Assembly (NCBI GenBank): GCA_031413635.1
Contig: JANOFM010000171.1
Span: 1-11,307, forward strand
DNA from: SZUA-430 sp031413635
Lineage (GTDB): Bacteria > Pseudomonadota > Alphaproteobacteria > Micropepsales > Micropepsaceae
Direction: 5' to 3'
DNA length: 11,307 nucleotides
Positions within the stretch are counted from its first letter, which is position 1; each line of letters opens with the position of its first letter. Position numbers and translations under genes: made by a program. Below the pieces are notes generated by a model that saw nothing but the letters and a program-made list of their open reading frames with translations, did no database searches and was not told the origin of the DNA. This document shows, one piece after another, positions 1-6,338 of the stretch.

Positions 1-45
1 AACGGCGGCCAAGGCCGCACGCCGATCGGCATCGCGGCCGAATAG
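1..45 (+). CDS. C-terminal end of an unidentified protein (partial)
   Basis: The first frame is open from the window edge to a TAG at 43-45 and encodes 14 residues, NGGQGRTPIGIAAE. The codons are GC-rich at the third position, like those of the neighbouring genes, and a terminator-like hairpin follows 21 bases after the stop, so this is probably the tail of a real gene. The fragment is too short for me to assign a family, and I do not guess a function. Confidence 0.5.
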   Translation, partial: NGGQGRTPIGIAAE

Positions 46-66
46 GCGCCGGCAAGCTGCGCATCG

Positions 67-98
67 AGGCCGGGCCATCGCGTCCGGCCTTTGCGTTT
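67..98 (+). terminator. Probable rho-independent terminator
   Basis: AGGCCGG (67-73) pairs perfectly with CCGGCCT (84-90) around a 10-base loop, with a possible extra G-T pair. It is followed by an interrupted T-rich run (TTTGCGTTT, 90-98). It lies 21 bases after the stop of the partial upstream gene and before the next promoter-like site, which is where a terminator would be expected. The T-tract is imperfect. Confidence 0.5.
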
Positions 99-160
99 CA
101 GCGGCCCCTGCAACACGGGCTCTATGACTCCAGTGCATGGAAACCATGCCGCCCCCGGCA

Positions 161-188
161 ATGACATTGGCCATGCATCCCGGATAAT
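161..188 (+). promoter_or_regulatory. Candidate sigma70-type promoter for the membrane protein gene
   Basis: ATGACA (161-166, five of six matches to TTGACA) and GATAAT (183-188, five of six to TATAAT) are separated by 16 bases. A transcript would begin near 195, just before the GGAGG at 204-208 and the ATG at 214. This is pattern matching only, and AT-rich hexamers occur by chance. Confidence 0.35.
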
Positions 189-213
189 GCGCCGCATGAT
201 CTTGGAGGCTACC

Positions 214-639
214 ATGCGGACTTATCTTCAATGGACGAGTGTGATCCTGTTTCTCGTCGTCAGTATTTTTCTGGTCGCGTTCGGATTGCTCTACGCGAAC
301 ACGCCGGATCTGTTGTGGTTCCACGCCGCCGCTGTGCCGCAGGACGCGTTGGAGAAGGTTCGTCCGCTCTATTTCGCGCTGATGAAACTGATCGGCGGCG
401 CCTCGATCGGGCTCGGCATCCTCGGCGGCTACGTCGTACTCTTCCCCATGCGCCAAGGCGTCCCCTGGGCCGCAACCATGGTGTCCTTGACCTATTGGAT
501 CGCTTTCGGCGTCGCGGCGTTTACCGCAATCCGCCTTAACGAACTCACGAACGCGCCAGTCGCTTGGTACAACATGGCGATCTTGTCGGCCTTAACGGCG
601 GCAGCCTATGCGGCGCACGCGCTCGCCCCACGGCGCTGA
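214..639 (+). CDS. Small four-helix integral membrane protein, unknown function
   Basis: A 141-residue protein with four hydrophobic stretches at about residues 8-27, 58-78, 84-106 and 118-137. It is therefore predicted to sit in the inner membrane with only short loops, the longest (about 28-57) lying between helices 1 and 2. I chose the ATG at 214 because TTGGAGG lies five bases upstream and the first helix then begins at residue 8. The same frame stays open back to 91, but that extension is not membrane-like and crosses the candidate promoter. I see no catalytic motif and do not recognise the family. The gene appears to stand alone: a terminator-like hairpin precedes it and 92 bases separate it from the next gene. 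The evidence for a real gene is good; for a function there is none. Confidence 0.75.
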   Translation: MRTYLQWTSVILFLVVSIFLVAFGLLYANTPDLLWFHAAAVPQDALEKVRPLYFALMKLIGGASIGLGILGGYVVLFPMRQGVPWAATMVSLTYWIAFGVAAFTAIRLNELTNAPVAWYNMAILSALTAAAYAAHALAPRR

Positions 640-646
640 GTATTTA

Positions 647-659
647 CCAAGCCGCTTGG
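647..659. repeat. 13-bp perfect inverted repeat
   Basis: CCAAGC and GCTTGG flank a single central C, eight bases after the stop of the membrane protein gene and upstream of the 67-aa gene. It could be a dyad operator or a short hairpin. No T-tract follows, so it does not look like a terminator. A match of this length can occur by chance. Confidence 0.3.
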
Positions 660-696
660 AGTTCGTGGACAAGGCGGTGCCATCTCGCGACTATCG

Positions 697-722
697 CCCC
701 GGGCCGCAATTGCCGGGGGGAG
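697..722 (+). promoter_or_regulatory. Hairpin overlapping the ribosome binding site of the 67-aa gene
   Basis: CCCCGG (697-702) can pair with CCGGGG (713-718) across a 10-base loop. The right arm runs into the purine-rich GGGGGGAG (715-722), which is the only plausible Shine-Dalgarno sequence for the ATG at 732. A folded leader would partly hide the ribosome binding site. That the fold exists and controls translation is inference. Confidence 0.35.
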
Positions 723-731
723 TTCAGCAGT

Positions 732-935
732 ATGGCCGTATCGCCTATGATGACGAAAGAGTCCGTCCGTGCGCTCATCGACGGCGTCGAGAACGATCCG
801 CTCGCGGGTCTCGGCTGCTTTTCGAAGAAGGATCTATTGATCGACCGCATCCTCGCGCACAGCCGCGCGACGCAGCCCGCCTCGCCCGTCCCGACGCCGC
901 GTCCGATCCTCAGCGAACCCGCGCACGCCGACTGA
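732..935 (+). CDS. Small hypothetical protein, 67 aa
   Basis: A 67-residue protein of unknown function. Residues 7-45 are charged and likely helical (MTKESVRALIDGV, then SKKDLLIDRILAHS), and the tail from 48 on is rich in proline and serine and probably disordered. There is no signal peptide or membrane segment. Coding is supported by consistent G/C at third positions. The ATG at 732 has a purine-rich site nine bases upstream; in-frame ATGs at 747 and 750 (residues 6 and 7) are possible alternatives. A terminator-like hairpin follows 33 bases after the stop. I do not recognise the family, and a real gene is likely but not certain. Confidence 0.55.
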   Translation: MAVSPMMTKESVRALIDGVENDPLAGLGCFSKKDLLIDRILAHSRATQPASPVPTPRPILSEPAHAD

Positions 936-968
936 ATGGGCTCATAACCGCACCGACCGAAGCGCCAT

Positions 969-986
969 GCCCGCCCGAGCGGGCTT
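969..986 (+). terminator. Possible terminator hairpin after the 67-aa gene
   Basis: GCCCGC (969-974) and GCGGGC (979-984) form a perfect GC-rich stem with a four-base loop, followed by only two T residues and then AAAT. The position, 33 bases after one gene and about 90 before the next, suits a terminator, but the short T-tract makes it weak. Confidence 0.4.
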
Positions 987-1073
987 AAATGCGCATTGGT
1001 TGCAGGGAATATCGTTTTCCGCTGAACTCCCGCCATGTTACGCAAGTTGCGTTTGCGGATGGGATTCTCCGGC

Positions 1074-1865
1074 ATGAACGACGCCAAATACGAGCGCATC
1101 AAGATCGAGCGGGCAGGGCGCATCCTCACGCTCTCGCTCTCGAACCCGGCGAAGATGAACGCGGTCGACGGGCGCATGCACCGCGAACTCGCCGACATCT
1201 TCTACGACATCCAGGAAGACGACAGCGCCGACGTGGTTGTCCTCACCGGTGAAGGCGCTGCGTTTTCGGCCGGCGGCGACATCGACTGGATGAAGCGCGC
1301 GGGCGAGGGCAAGGAGAAAGGCCCCTCGGTGATCGAAGGCCGCAAGATCGTCTTCGGACTGCTCGATCTCGAAAAACCGATCATCGCCAAAGTGCGCGGC
1401 CCAGCGATCGGCCTCGGCTGCACGATCGCGCTGTTCTGCGACGTGATTTTCGCCTCGGAGACCGCGCGCTTCGCCGACCCGCACGTCAAGGTCGGCGTGG
1501 TTGCGGGCGACGGCGGCGCGGTGATCTGGCCCCAACTTGTCGGCTACGCCCGCGCCAAGGAATATCTGATGACCGGCGATCCGCTCACCGCCAACGAAGC
1601 CGAACGCATCGGCCTGATCAACCACGTGGTTCCCGACGTCGAACTCGACGCGCGCGTCGCCGCATTCGCGAAGAAGCTGGCCGCGGGCGCGCCGCAAGCG
1701 ATCAAATACACGAAGGTCTCGGTGAACCTCGCGCTTAAGGCGCTCGCCCACACCATTCTCGACGCCTCGATGGCTTACGAAATGGTCACCTTCAAAACCA
1801 GCGATCACCGCGAGGCCGTCGCCTCGTTCCTCGAAAAACGCAAACCGAATTTCACGGGCAACTGA
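1074..1865 (+). CDS. Crotonase-fold (enoyl-CoA hydratase/isomerase family) protein lacking both catalytic glutamates
   Basis: A 263-residue protein, full length for the family. It shows the crotonase acyl-CoA oxyanion segments, AFSAGGDI at 63-70 and GPAIGLGC at 109-116, and the later LMTGDPLTANEA block (165-176). In classical enoyl-CoA hydratase two glutamates do the chemistry (Glu144 and Glu164 in the rat enzyme). The aligned positions here are Thr117 (GLGCT) and His137 (ADPH), so simple hydratase activity is doubtful. Asp146 in the AGDGG segment is a candidate alternative acid/base. It may act on an acyl-CoA, but the reaction is unknown. I chose ATG 1074, which gives the usual N-terminus, over ATG 1035, which only adds a basic extension. 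Its stop overlaps the alkB start by one base, and an acyl-CoA dehydrogenase gene follows, suggesting one transcript. Fold assignment is firm; substrate and reaction are not. Confidence 0.9.
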   Translation: MNDAKYERIKIERAGRILTLSLSNPAKMNAVDGRMHRELADIFYDIQEDDSADVVVLTGEGAAFSAGGDIDWMKRAGEGKEKGPSVIEGRKIVFGLLDLEKPIIAKVRGPAIGLGCTIALFCDVIFASETARFADPHVKVGVVAGDGGAVIWPQLVGYARAKEYLMTGDPLTANEAERIGLINHVVPDVELDARVAAFAKKLAAGAPQAIKYTKVSVNLALKALAHTILDASMAYEMVTFKTSDHREAVASFLEKRKPNFTGN

Positions 1866-2515
1866 TGCAAGCCCTGTTCGCCGAACTCGAGGAAAAACTG
1901 CCGGAAGGCGCACGGCTCTTTCGCAACCGCCTCGGCCGCGACGAACAAATCGCCATCCTCGACGATGTCGCCCGCATACTTGAGGAAGCTCCGCCCTTCC
2001 GCCCGCAAATGCCGACGGGCCCCTACATGATCAACAGCCTGACGAATTGCGGCCCGCTTGGCTGGATCTCCGACAGGCGCGGCTACCGCTACGAACCGGC
2101 CCATCCCGTCACCGGCAAACCCTGGCCGCCGATCCCGGTCGCGGTGCTCGCATGCGCCCGCGCCCTCACGCGCGAAGCAGGGCTCGGCGACTACGACCCC
2201 GACGCCTGCCTCGTCAACGTCTACACCGCCGAGGGCAAACTGAGCCTCCATCGCGACTACGACGAAGCCGACTTCAGGTGGCCGATCGTCTCGTTCTCCT
2301 TCGGCAACGACGCGGATTTTCTGCTGGGCGGCTTGAAGCGCAGCGACCGCACCGTCCCACTCGCGCTCCGCTCCGGCGATGTCTTTGTCCTTGGCGGCCC
2401 CAGCCGCGCCCGCTATCACGGCGTACGCCGCATCCGTCGCGGTACCTCGCCGATAACACACAGCGCGCTGCCGCAAGGCGGCCGCATCAACCTCACGCTC
2501 AGGCGCGCCCGCTGA
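1865..2515 (+). CDS. alkB: AlkB-type 2-oxoglutarate/Fe(II) dioxygenase (DNA/RNA demethylase)
   Basis: AlkB oxidises the methyl group of N1-methyladenine and N3-methylcytosine in DNA or RNA, using Fe(II), oxygen and 2-oxoglutarate, and restores the base directly in the cytoplasm. The 216-residue protein matches the E. coli family in length and throughout. The substrate-side block TNCGPLGW is at 60-67 and GYRYEP at 73-78. Iron ligands His129 and Asp131 (LSLHRD) and His185 (RYHG) are present, with the 2-oxoglutarate arginine Arg207 (RINL) and the second conserved arginine Arg213. All key residues are kept, so it should be active. The ATG uses the final A of the crotonase stop codon (TGATG), which implies translational coupling. 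I see no Ada-type binding site upstream; there is no room for a promoter. Confidence 0.93.
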   Translation: MQALFAELEEKLPEGARLFRNRLGRDEQIAILDDVARILEEAPPFRPQMPTGPYMINSLTNCGPLGWISDRRGYRYEPAHPVTGKPWPPIPVAVLACARALTREAGLGDYDPDACLVNVYTAEGKLSLHRDYDEADFRWPIVSFSFGNDADFLLGGLKRSDRTVPLALRSGDVFVLGGPSRARYHGVRRIRRGTSPITHSALPQGGRINLTLRRAR

Positions 2516-2522
2516 TGCCCGA

Positions 2523-3683
2523 ATGCCCATGACCGAAAGCGAAGACATTCGCCTCATCCGCGACAGCGTCCGCCGCTTCGTCGCGACACACATGCCTCGC
2601 GAGTCGGCGCGCAAATGGGACAAGGACAACATTTTTCCGCGCGAAGTGTACGCCGAACTCGGCAAGATGGGCGTCATGGGCCTGACGGTCCCCACGGAAT
2701 ACGGCGGCCAGGGCGTCGACCTTCCCGCAACCATGACCGTGATCGAAGAACTTGCGCGCCGTTCGTCCGCGATCGCCTGCCCCTACATCATGGCCGCCTG
2801 CTACGCCGGCATGAATCTCGTCGAGTCCGGCTCCGAAACGCAAAAGCGCGTGCTGCTGCCTAAGGTCGCGAAGGGCGAACTCCTCTTCGCCTACGGCCTG
2901 TCGGAGCCCAACGTCGGCGGCGACCTCGCCATGGTCGAAACCTCGGCCCGCCGCGAAGGCAATCGCATCCTGCTCTCAGGCACAAAACGCTGGTGCACCG
3001 GCGCGCAAATCGCCGACTACGTGTTTTGTCTCGCGCGCACGGGACCGAAGGAAGACCGCTACAAGAATCTAACGATCTTCCTCATCCCGCCGAAATCGCA
3101 AGGCGTTACCATCCGCCCGCTCGATCACCTCGGCATTCGCGGCGTCGAAACGAACGACGCCATCTTCGATGACGTCGAACTCGGTGAGGACGCCATTCTC
3201 GGTGGCCCGCAAATGTGGAACCAAGGCTGGAAGCAACTCGCCGGCCGCGCCCTCGAAGTCGAAAAGCTCGAACTCTCGGCCGTGGCATTGGGCCTTGCCG
3301 AAGCCGCGGTGGCCGACGCCATCGACTACGCCGAAACCCGCGTCCAATTCGGCAAACCGATCGGTGCGCATCAGGCGATCCGTCACACCATCGCCGACGT
3401 GAAGACCAAGGTTCTCGCCATGCGCCTCATGCTCTATCACGCCGCAAACCTCGTGCAAGGTCACAAACCTAGCGCCCTCGAAACCTCGATGACGAAACTC
3501 TTCTGCTGCGAAGGCGCCGCCGAAGTGACACTCGCCTGCCAGCGCGTCATGGGCGCCTACGGCCTGTCGGACCTCATGGACATGGAACGCTACGTCCGCG
3601 ACGCCATCTCATTGCCCATCGTCGGCGGCTCGTCCAACATGCAGAAGAACAATATCGCGAACAGATTGAAGTTGGCCGAATGA
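2523..3683 (+). CDS. Acyl-CoA dehydrogenase, apparently with the isovaleryl-type catalytic glutamate
   Basis: An FAD flavoprotein predicted to introduce the alpha-beta double bond into an acyl-CoA and pass electrons to ETF. At 386 residues it is full length: N-terminal helical domain (about 1-120), beta domain with AYGLSEPNVGGDLA (123-136) and the TKRWCTGAQIADY segment (154-166), and C-terminal helical domain with TRVQFGKPIGAHQAI (272-286) and the QRVMGAYG motif (340-347). The usual C-terminal catalytic Glu (MCAD Glu376, in YEGTS) is Gly368 here (IVGGSS). Glu247 in LEVEKLEL instead aligns with the helix-G glutamate of isovaleryl-CoA and long-chain dehydrogenases, so a relocated catalytic base is likely. 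Start ATG 2523, with ATG 2529 two codons on as an alternative; the gene begins 8 bases after alkB. Branched or bulky acyl-CoA substrates are an inference. Confidence 0.92.
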   Translation: MPMTESEDIRLIRDSVRRFVATHMPRESARKWDKDNIFPREVYAELGKMGVMGLTVPTEYGGQGVDLPATMTVIEELARRSSAIACPYIMAACYAGMNLVESGSETQKRVLLPKVAKGELLFAYGLSEPNVGGDLAMVETSARREGNRILLSGTKRWCTGAQIADYVFCLARTGPKEDRYKNLTIFLIPPKSQGVTIRPLDHLGIRGVETNDAIFDDVELGEDAILGGPQMWNQGWKQLAGRALEVEKLELSAVALGLAEAAVADAIDYAETRVQFGKPIGAHQAIRHTIADVKTKVLAMRLMLYHAANLVQGHKPSALETSMTKLFCCEGAAEVTLACQRVMGAYGLSDLMDMERYVRDAISLPIVGGSSNMQKNNIANRLKLAE

Positions 3684-3704
3684 CGAACGCTCAAACAAAT
3701 CACA

Positions 3705-3844
3705 GTCATCCCGGAAGTTACGCGAGCCCAATTGCGAAGCAATTGGAGCGCGAGCATTACTATCCGGGACCCAGGAGATTGCGTGATGACGCGCCGAGCC
3801 CAGTCTCCTGGGTCCCGGCTCGCGCTGCGCTTGGCCGAGATGAC
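3705..3844. repeat. Palindromic MITE/REP-like repeat element, about 140 bp
   Basis: The element begins GTCATCCCGG and ends CCGAGATGAC, imperfect inverted ends that also share CGCGAGCC (3721-3728) and GGCTCGCG (3817-3824). Inside are a perfect 15-bp inverted repeat, CCGGGACCCAGGAGA (3764-3778) with its complement at 3804-3818, and a second hairpin, CCAATTGC (3728-3735) with GCAATTGG (3739-3746). It fills most of the 190-bp gap between two genes. The GTCATCCCGG / CTGGGTCCCGG / GATGAC layout resembles dispersed intergenic repeats common in alphaproteobacteria. No target duplication is evident and no second copy occurs in this window. Open frames crossing it appear to be by-products. Confidence 0.75.
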
Positions 3845-3873
3845 AACGGTGGTTGCGAGCGAGAACGCGCATC

Positions 3874-5019
3874 ATGACCGACCTCATCGCTACCGCGTGC
3901 GGTTTCCAAGACGAACTCAAACGCCGCGCGCCCGAAATCGAAACCGCGCGCCGCCTGCCTGCCGACCTGGCGAAGAAATTCATGGACGCCGGTTTCTTCC
4001 GCCTTCTCGTGCCCAAGGAATACGGCGGTCAGGAATCCGACCCGCTGACATTCGCGACCCTTGTCGAAACCCTCGCCGAGGCCGACGCCTCCGCCGCCTG
4101 GGTGGCGATGATCTGCGCCTCAAACGGCGTCATCGCGAGCTGGGTCCCGCCCGCCGGCGCGCGCGAAATCTTCGCACGGCCCGATGCGGTCGTCTGCGGT
4201 GTCTTCGCGCGCCGCGGCAAGGCGCATGACGAAGGCGACCACTACCGCGTCGAAGGACGCTGGCAGTGGGGCTCGGGCAGCGACGTCTCCGACTGGATGA
4301 CGGCGGGCTGCGTCCTCTACCGCGACGGCAAGCCGGTCATGGATGGCGAAGCACCAGCGAACGGCACGATCTTCGCCCCCACGCGCGAGATCGAACTGCA
4401 AGGCAATTGGGACACGTCAGGCCTCTGCGGCACCGGCAGCCAAGACTTCGTGATGAAGAACGTGCGCGTCCCCAAAACCCGTGCCGAGTTCGCAGCCTTC
4501 AAGATTTACATCGAACGCCCGCTCTACTTCTTCCCGCCGTTCGGCCTGCTCGCCTGCGGTGTCGCCGCCGTGATGATGGGGGCAGCGCGCGCCTCGATCC
4601 GCGAACTGACCGCGCTGGCCAGCGTGAAAATCCCCGAGTCGCATCGTCGCGTCCTCGCGCAACGCACGCAAACGCAAGAACATCTTGCGGAAGCCGAAGC
4701 GCTGCTGCGCTCTGGTCGCGCGTTCTACTATGAGATGATGGCCAAAGCCTGGGACGAAACCCGCGCCAAGGGCCGCGCTTCGATCGAAACCCGCCGCGAT
4801 CTGCGCCTCGCCATCACCCACGCCGCGCGCTCGTCCGTGCGCGCTGTCGATCTGATGTACAATCTCGGCGGCGGAACGTCGGTCTACAAGACCTCAGCCC
4901 TGCAACGCATTTTCCGCGACGTCCACGTCGCCTCTCAGCACATGCAAGTCGCAACGCCCACGATGGAAACCGCGGGCCGCCACATGCTGGGCTTGGACGG
5001 CGACTACAGCCAACTGTGA
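3874..5019 (+). CDS. Acyl-CoA-dehydrogenase-fold flavin-dependent monooxygenase (group D type)
   Basis: A 381-residue protein with the acyl-CoA dehydrogenase fold but the hallmarks of two-component flavin hydroxylases such as HsaA and the oxygenase of 4-hydroxyphenylacetate 3-monooxygenase. These include GRWQWGSGSDVSDW (128-141), LCGTGSQDFVMKNVRVP (184-200), LGGGTSVYKTSALQRIFRDVH (331-351) and a conserved His356 in ASQH. It also lacks the dehydrogenase C-terminal glutamate. Such enzymes take reduced flavin from a separate reductase and hydroxylate aromatic or related substrates; no reductase gene is visible nearby. The ATG at 3874 gives a normal N-terminus, although its Shine-Dalgarno (GCGAGCGAGA) is weak; an in-frame TTG at 3853 is an alternative. 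It lies just after the palindromic repeat and 4 bases before dapB. The substrate is unknown, and a dehydrogenase-like role cannot be excluded. Confidence 0.82.
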   Translation: MTDLIATACGFQDELKRRAPEIETARRLPADLAKKFMDAGFFRLLVPKEYGGQESDPLTFATLVETLAEADASAAWVAMICASNGVIASWVPPAGAREIFARPDAVVCGVFARRGKAHDEGDHYRVEGRWQWGSGSDVSDWMTAGCVLYRDGKPVMDGEAPANGTIFAPTREIELQGNWDTSGLCGTGSQDFVMKNVRVPKTRAEFAAFKIYIERPLYFFPPFGLLACGVAAVMMGAARASIRELTALASVKIPESHRRVLAQRTQTQEHLAEAEALLRSGRAFYYEMMAKAWDETRAKGRASIETRRDLRLAITHAARSSVRAVDLMYNLGGGTSVYKTSALQRIFRDVHVASQHMQVATPTMETAGRHMLGLDGDYSQL

Positions 5020-5023
5020 GAGC

Positions 5024-5842
5024 ATGAGCGACATCGGAATTGTCATCGCAGGAGCCGCCGGCCGCATGGGCCAAGCCGTCCTGCGCGAAGCATCGAAATT
5101 GTCCGGCATCAAAATCGTCGCCGGCCTCGAAGCATCGGACAACGCGCATCAAGGCAAGGACCTGGGTCATATAGCGGGCACCCACGATATCGGTGCCCGC
5201 CTCGAAAGCGATCAACTGGCCGCGCTTTCCAAATGCGACGCCGTGATCGACTTCTCGCGCCCTCAAGTCAGCCTGGCGCTCGCCGATCTGGCCGCCCAAG
5301 CCCGCATCGTCCACGTCATCGGCACGACGGGCTTTGCCGACGCCGACGACACGCGCATCAAAGCCGCCGCCCGCCACGCAACCATCGTCAAATCGGGAAA
5401 TATGAGCCTTGGTGTCAACCTGCTCGCAGGTCTCGTCGAACTCGCCGCTCACGCGCTCGGCAGTTCGTTCGACATCGAAATTCTGGAAATGCACCACCAC
5501 AACAAAGCCGATGCGCCGTCGGGCACCGCCTTGTTGCTCGGCCAAGCGGCGGCACGCGGCCGTGAAGCCAAACTCAGCGAACTGCGGTTGAAACCGCATG
5601 ACGGCATCACCGGCCCACGCCCACCGGGCCCCATCGGTTTCGCGAGCCTGCGCGGCGGCAGTGTCGTCGGCGACCACACGGTCTTCCTCGCCGGTGACGG
5701 CGAACGCATCGAACTCACCCACCGCGCCGAAGACCGCGCCATCTTCGCAAAAGGCGCGTTGAAAGCGGCAATTTGGGGACAGGGCAAGGGCCCCGGCCTG
5801 TTCGACATGCAGGACGTATTGGGATTACGGCGTCGCGGCTGA
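5024..5842 (+). CDS. dapB: 4-hydroxy-tetrahydrodipicolinate reductase
   Basis: DapB reduces 4-hydroxy-tetrahydrodipicolinate to tetrahydrodipicolinate with NAD(P)H in the cytoplasm, a step to meso-diaminopimelate for peptidoglycan and to lysine. The 272-residue protein has the Rossmann motif GAAGRMG (10-16) with an acidic Glu36 after strand 2. It also has the family signature EMHHHNKADAPSGTA (155-169), in which His157 and Lys161 match the catalytic His159 and Lys163 of E. coli, and VGDHT (215-219) followed by GERIELTHRA. The start lies 4 bases after the monooxygenase stop with only a modest GAG site, so the gene is probably read with its upstream neighbours. Its last 18 bases overlap the end of the opposing DUF2244 gene. 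Identification is firm. Confidence 0.96.
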   Translation: MSDIGIVIAGAAGRMGQAVLREASKLSGIKIVAGLEASDNAHQGKDLGHIAGTHDIGARLESDQLAALSKCDAVIDFSRPQVSLALADLAAQARIVHVIGTTGFADADDTRIKAAARHATIVKSGNMSLGVNLLAGLVELAAHALGSSFDIEILEMHHHNKADAPSGTALLLGQAAARGREAKLSELRLKPHDGITGPRPPGPIGFASLRGGSVVGDHTVFLAGDGERIELTHRAEDRAIFAKGALKAAIWGQGKGPGLFDMQDVLGLRRRG

Positions 5843-6304
5843 CGCCTTCGCGGCATGCAAGGCGTGCGTCAAAGTTTCGGCGAATGACTTGCGCTCGAAC
5901 GGAACCAAAAAAGCACCGACCTCAAGCGATCGCCCGTGACTTCGCAGAGTAACGGTTCCCGCCTCCTCGTCGCCGTCGAACAAGACATTGACCCAATAGG
6001 AGGCAAACCGCCACTCGCGCCGTCTCCCCTTCGCATCGACGCGCTCCACCACCACGTCGCCGCCGTCGATGGTGATGCGCTCGAACGCCGCCGCCTGGGC
6101 GTAGTTCAAACGAAACGCAACAATGATCGCCAAGACATCGAGGCCCAAAAACGCCAGCACGGGCCATGCGCCGAGCCAGAGCATCACCGCGGCAAAGATC
6201 AAATTCGCCGCAATCACGACGCATAGCAGAATGCGATATCCCTCCCGCCCGAGCGAGCGGTAGGGATGTATGAGCGCCTGGAAACTCGGACCTGTATCGG
6301 ACAT
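5825..6304 (-). CDS. DUF2244 family membrane protein
   Basis: A 159-residue protein that I recognise as DUF2244, a mostly proteobacterial family of unknown function. The N-terminal HPYRSLG motif (13-19) leads into two transmembrane helices at about 22-43 and 46-66, the second beginning in the conserved GAWPVLAFLGLDVLAI stretch. A soluble C-terminal domain (about 75-150) carries the RSHGRSLEVGAFLVPFER segment (121-138). It is probably anchored in the inner membrane with the C-terminal domain on the cytoplasmic side. I chose the ATG at 6304 because it gives the normal family N-terminus; the frame is open to an ATG at 6340, which adds 12 unlikely residues. No strong ribosome binding site is visible. 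The gene lies 46 bases after the FliL-like gene on the same strand, and its stop lies inside the end of dapB. Confidence 0.85.
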   Translation of the reverse strand: MSDTGPSFQALIHPYRSLGREGYRILLCVVIAANLIFAAVMLWLGAWPVLAFLGLDVLAIIVAFRLNYAQAAAFERITIDGGDVVVERVDAKGRRREWRFASYWVNVLFDGDEEAGTVTLRSHGRSLEVGAFLVPFERKSFAETLTHALHAAKASAATP

Positions 6305-6338
6305 TTGACGGATGCTACTCAAGCAAGGCGCAACCATC

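Noticed and set aside
644..1198. A 184-codon minus-strand frame across the 67-aa gene and the following gap
   Set aside because: It runs through a terminator-like hairpin and into the crotonase gene, has no recognisable domain, and the plus-strand frame has better codon structure.
1038..2734. Two long minus-strand frames (291 and 309 codons) opposite the crotonase and alkB genes
   Set aside because: Both are mirror frames of well-supported genes, with no matching motifs or ribosome sites.
3680..3877. A 65-codon plus-strand frame starting on the dehydrogenase stop
   Set aside because: It is almost wholly made of the palindromic repeat, and its predicted product has no domain. Such frames are often mis-annotated as hypothetical proteins.
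4814..5722. A 302-codon minus-strand frame opposite dapB and the end of the monooxygenase
   Set aside because: It spans two real genes on the other strand and encodes no recognisable domain.
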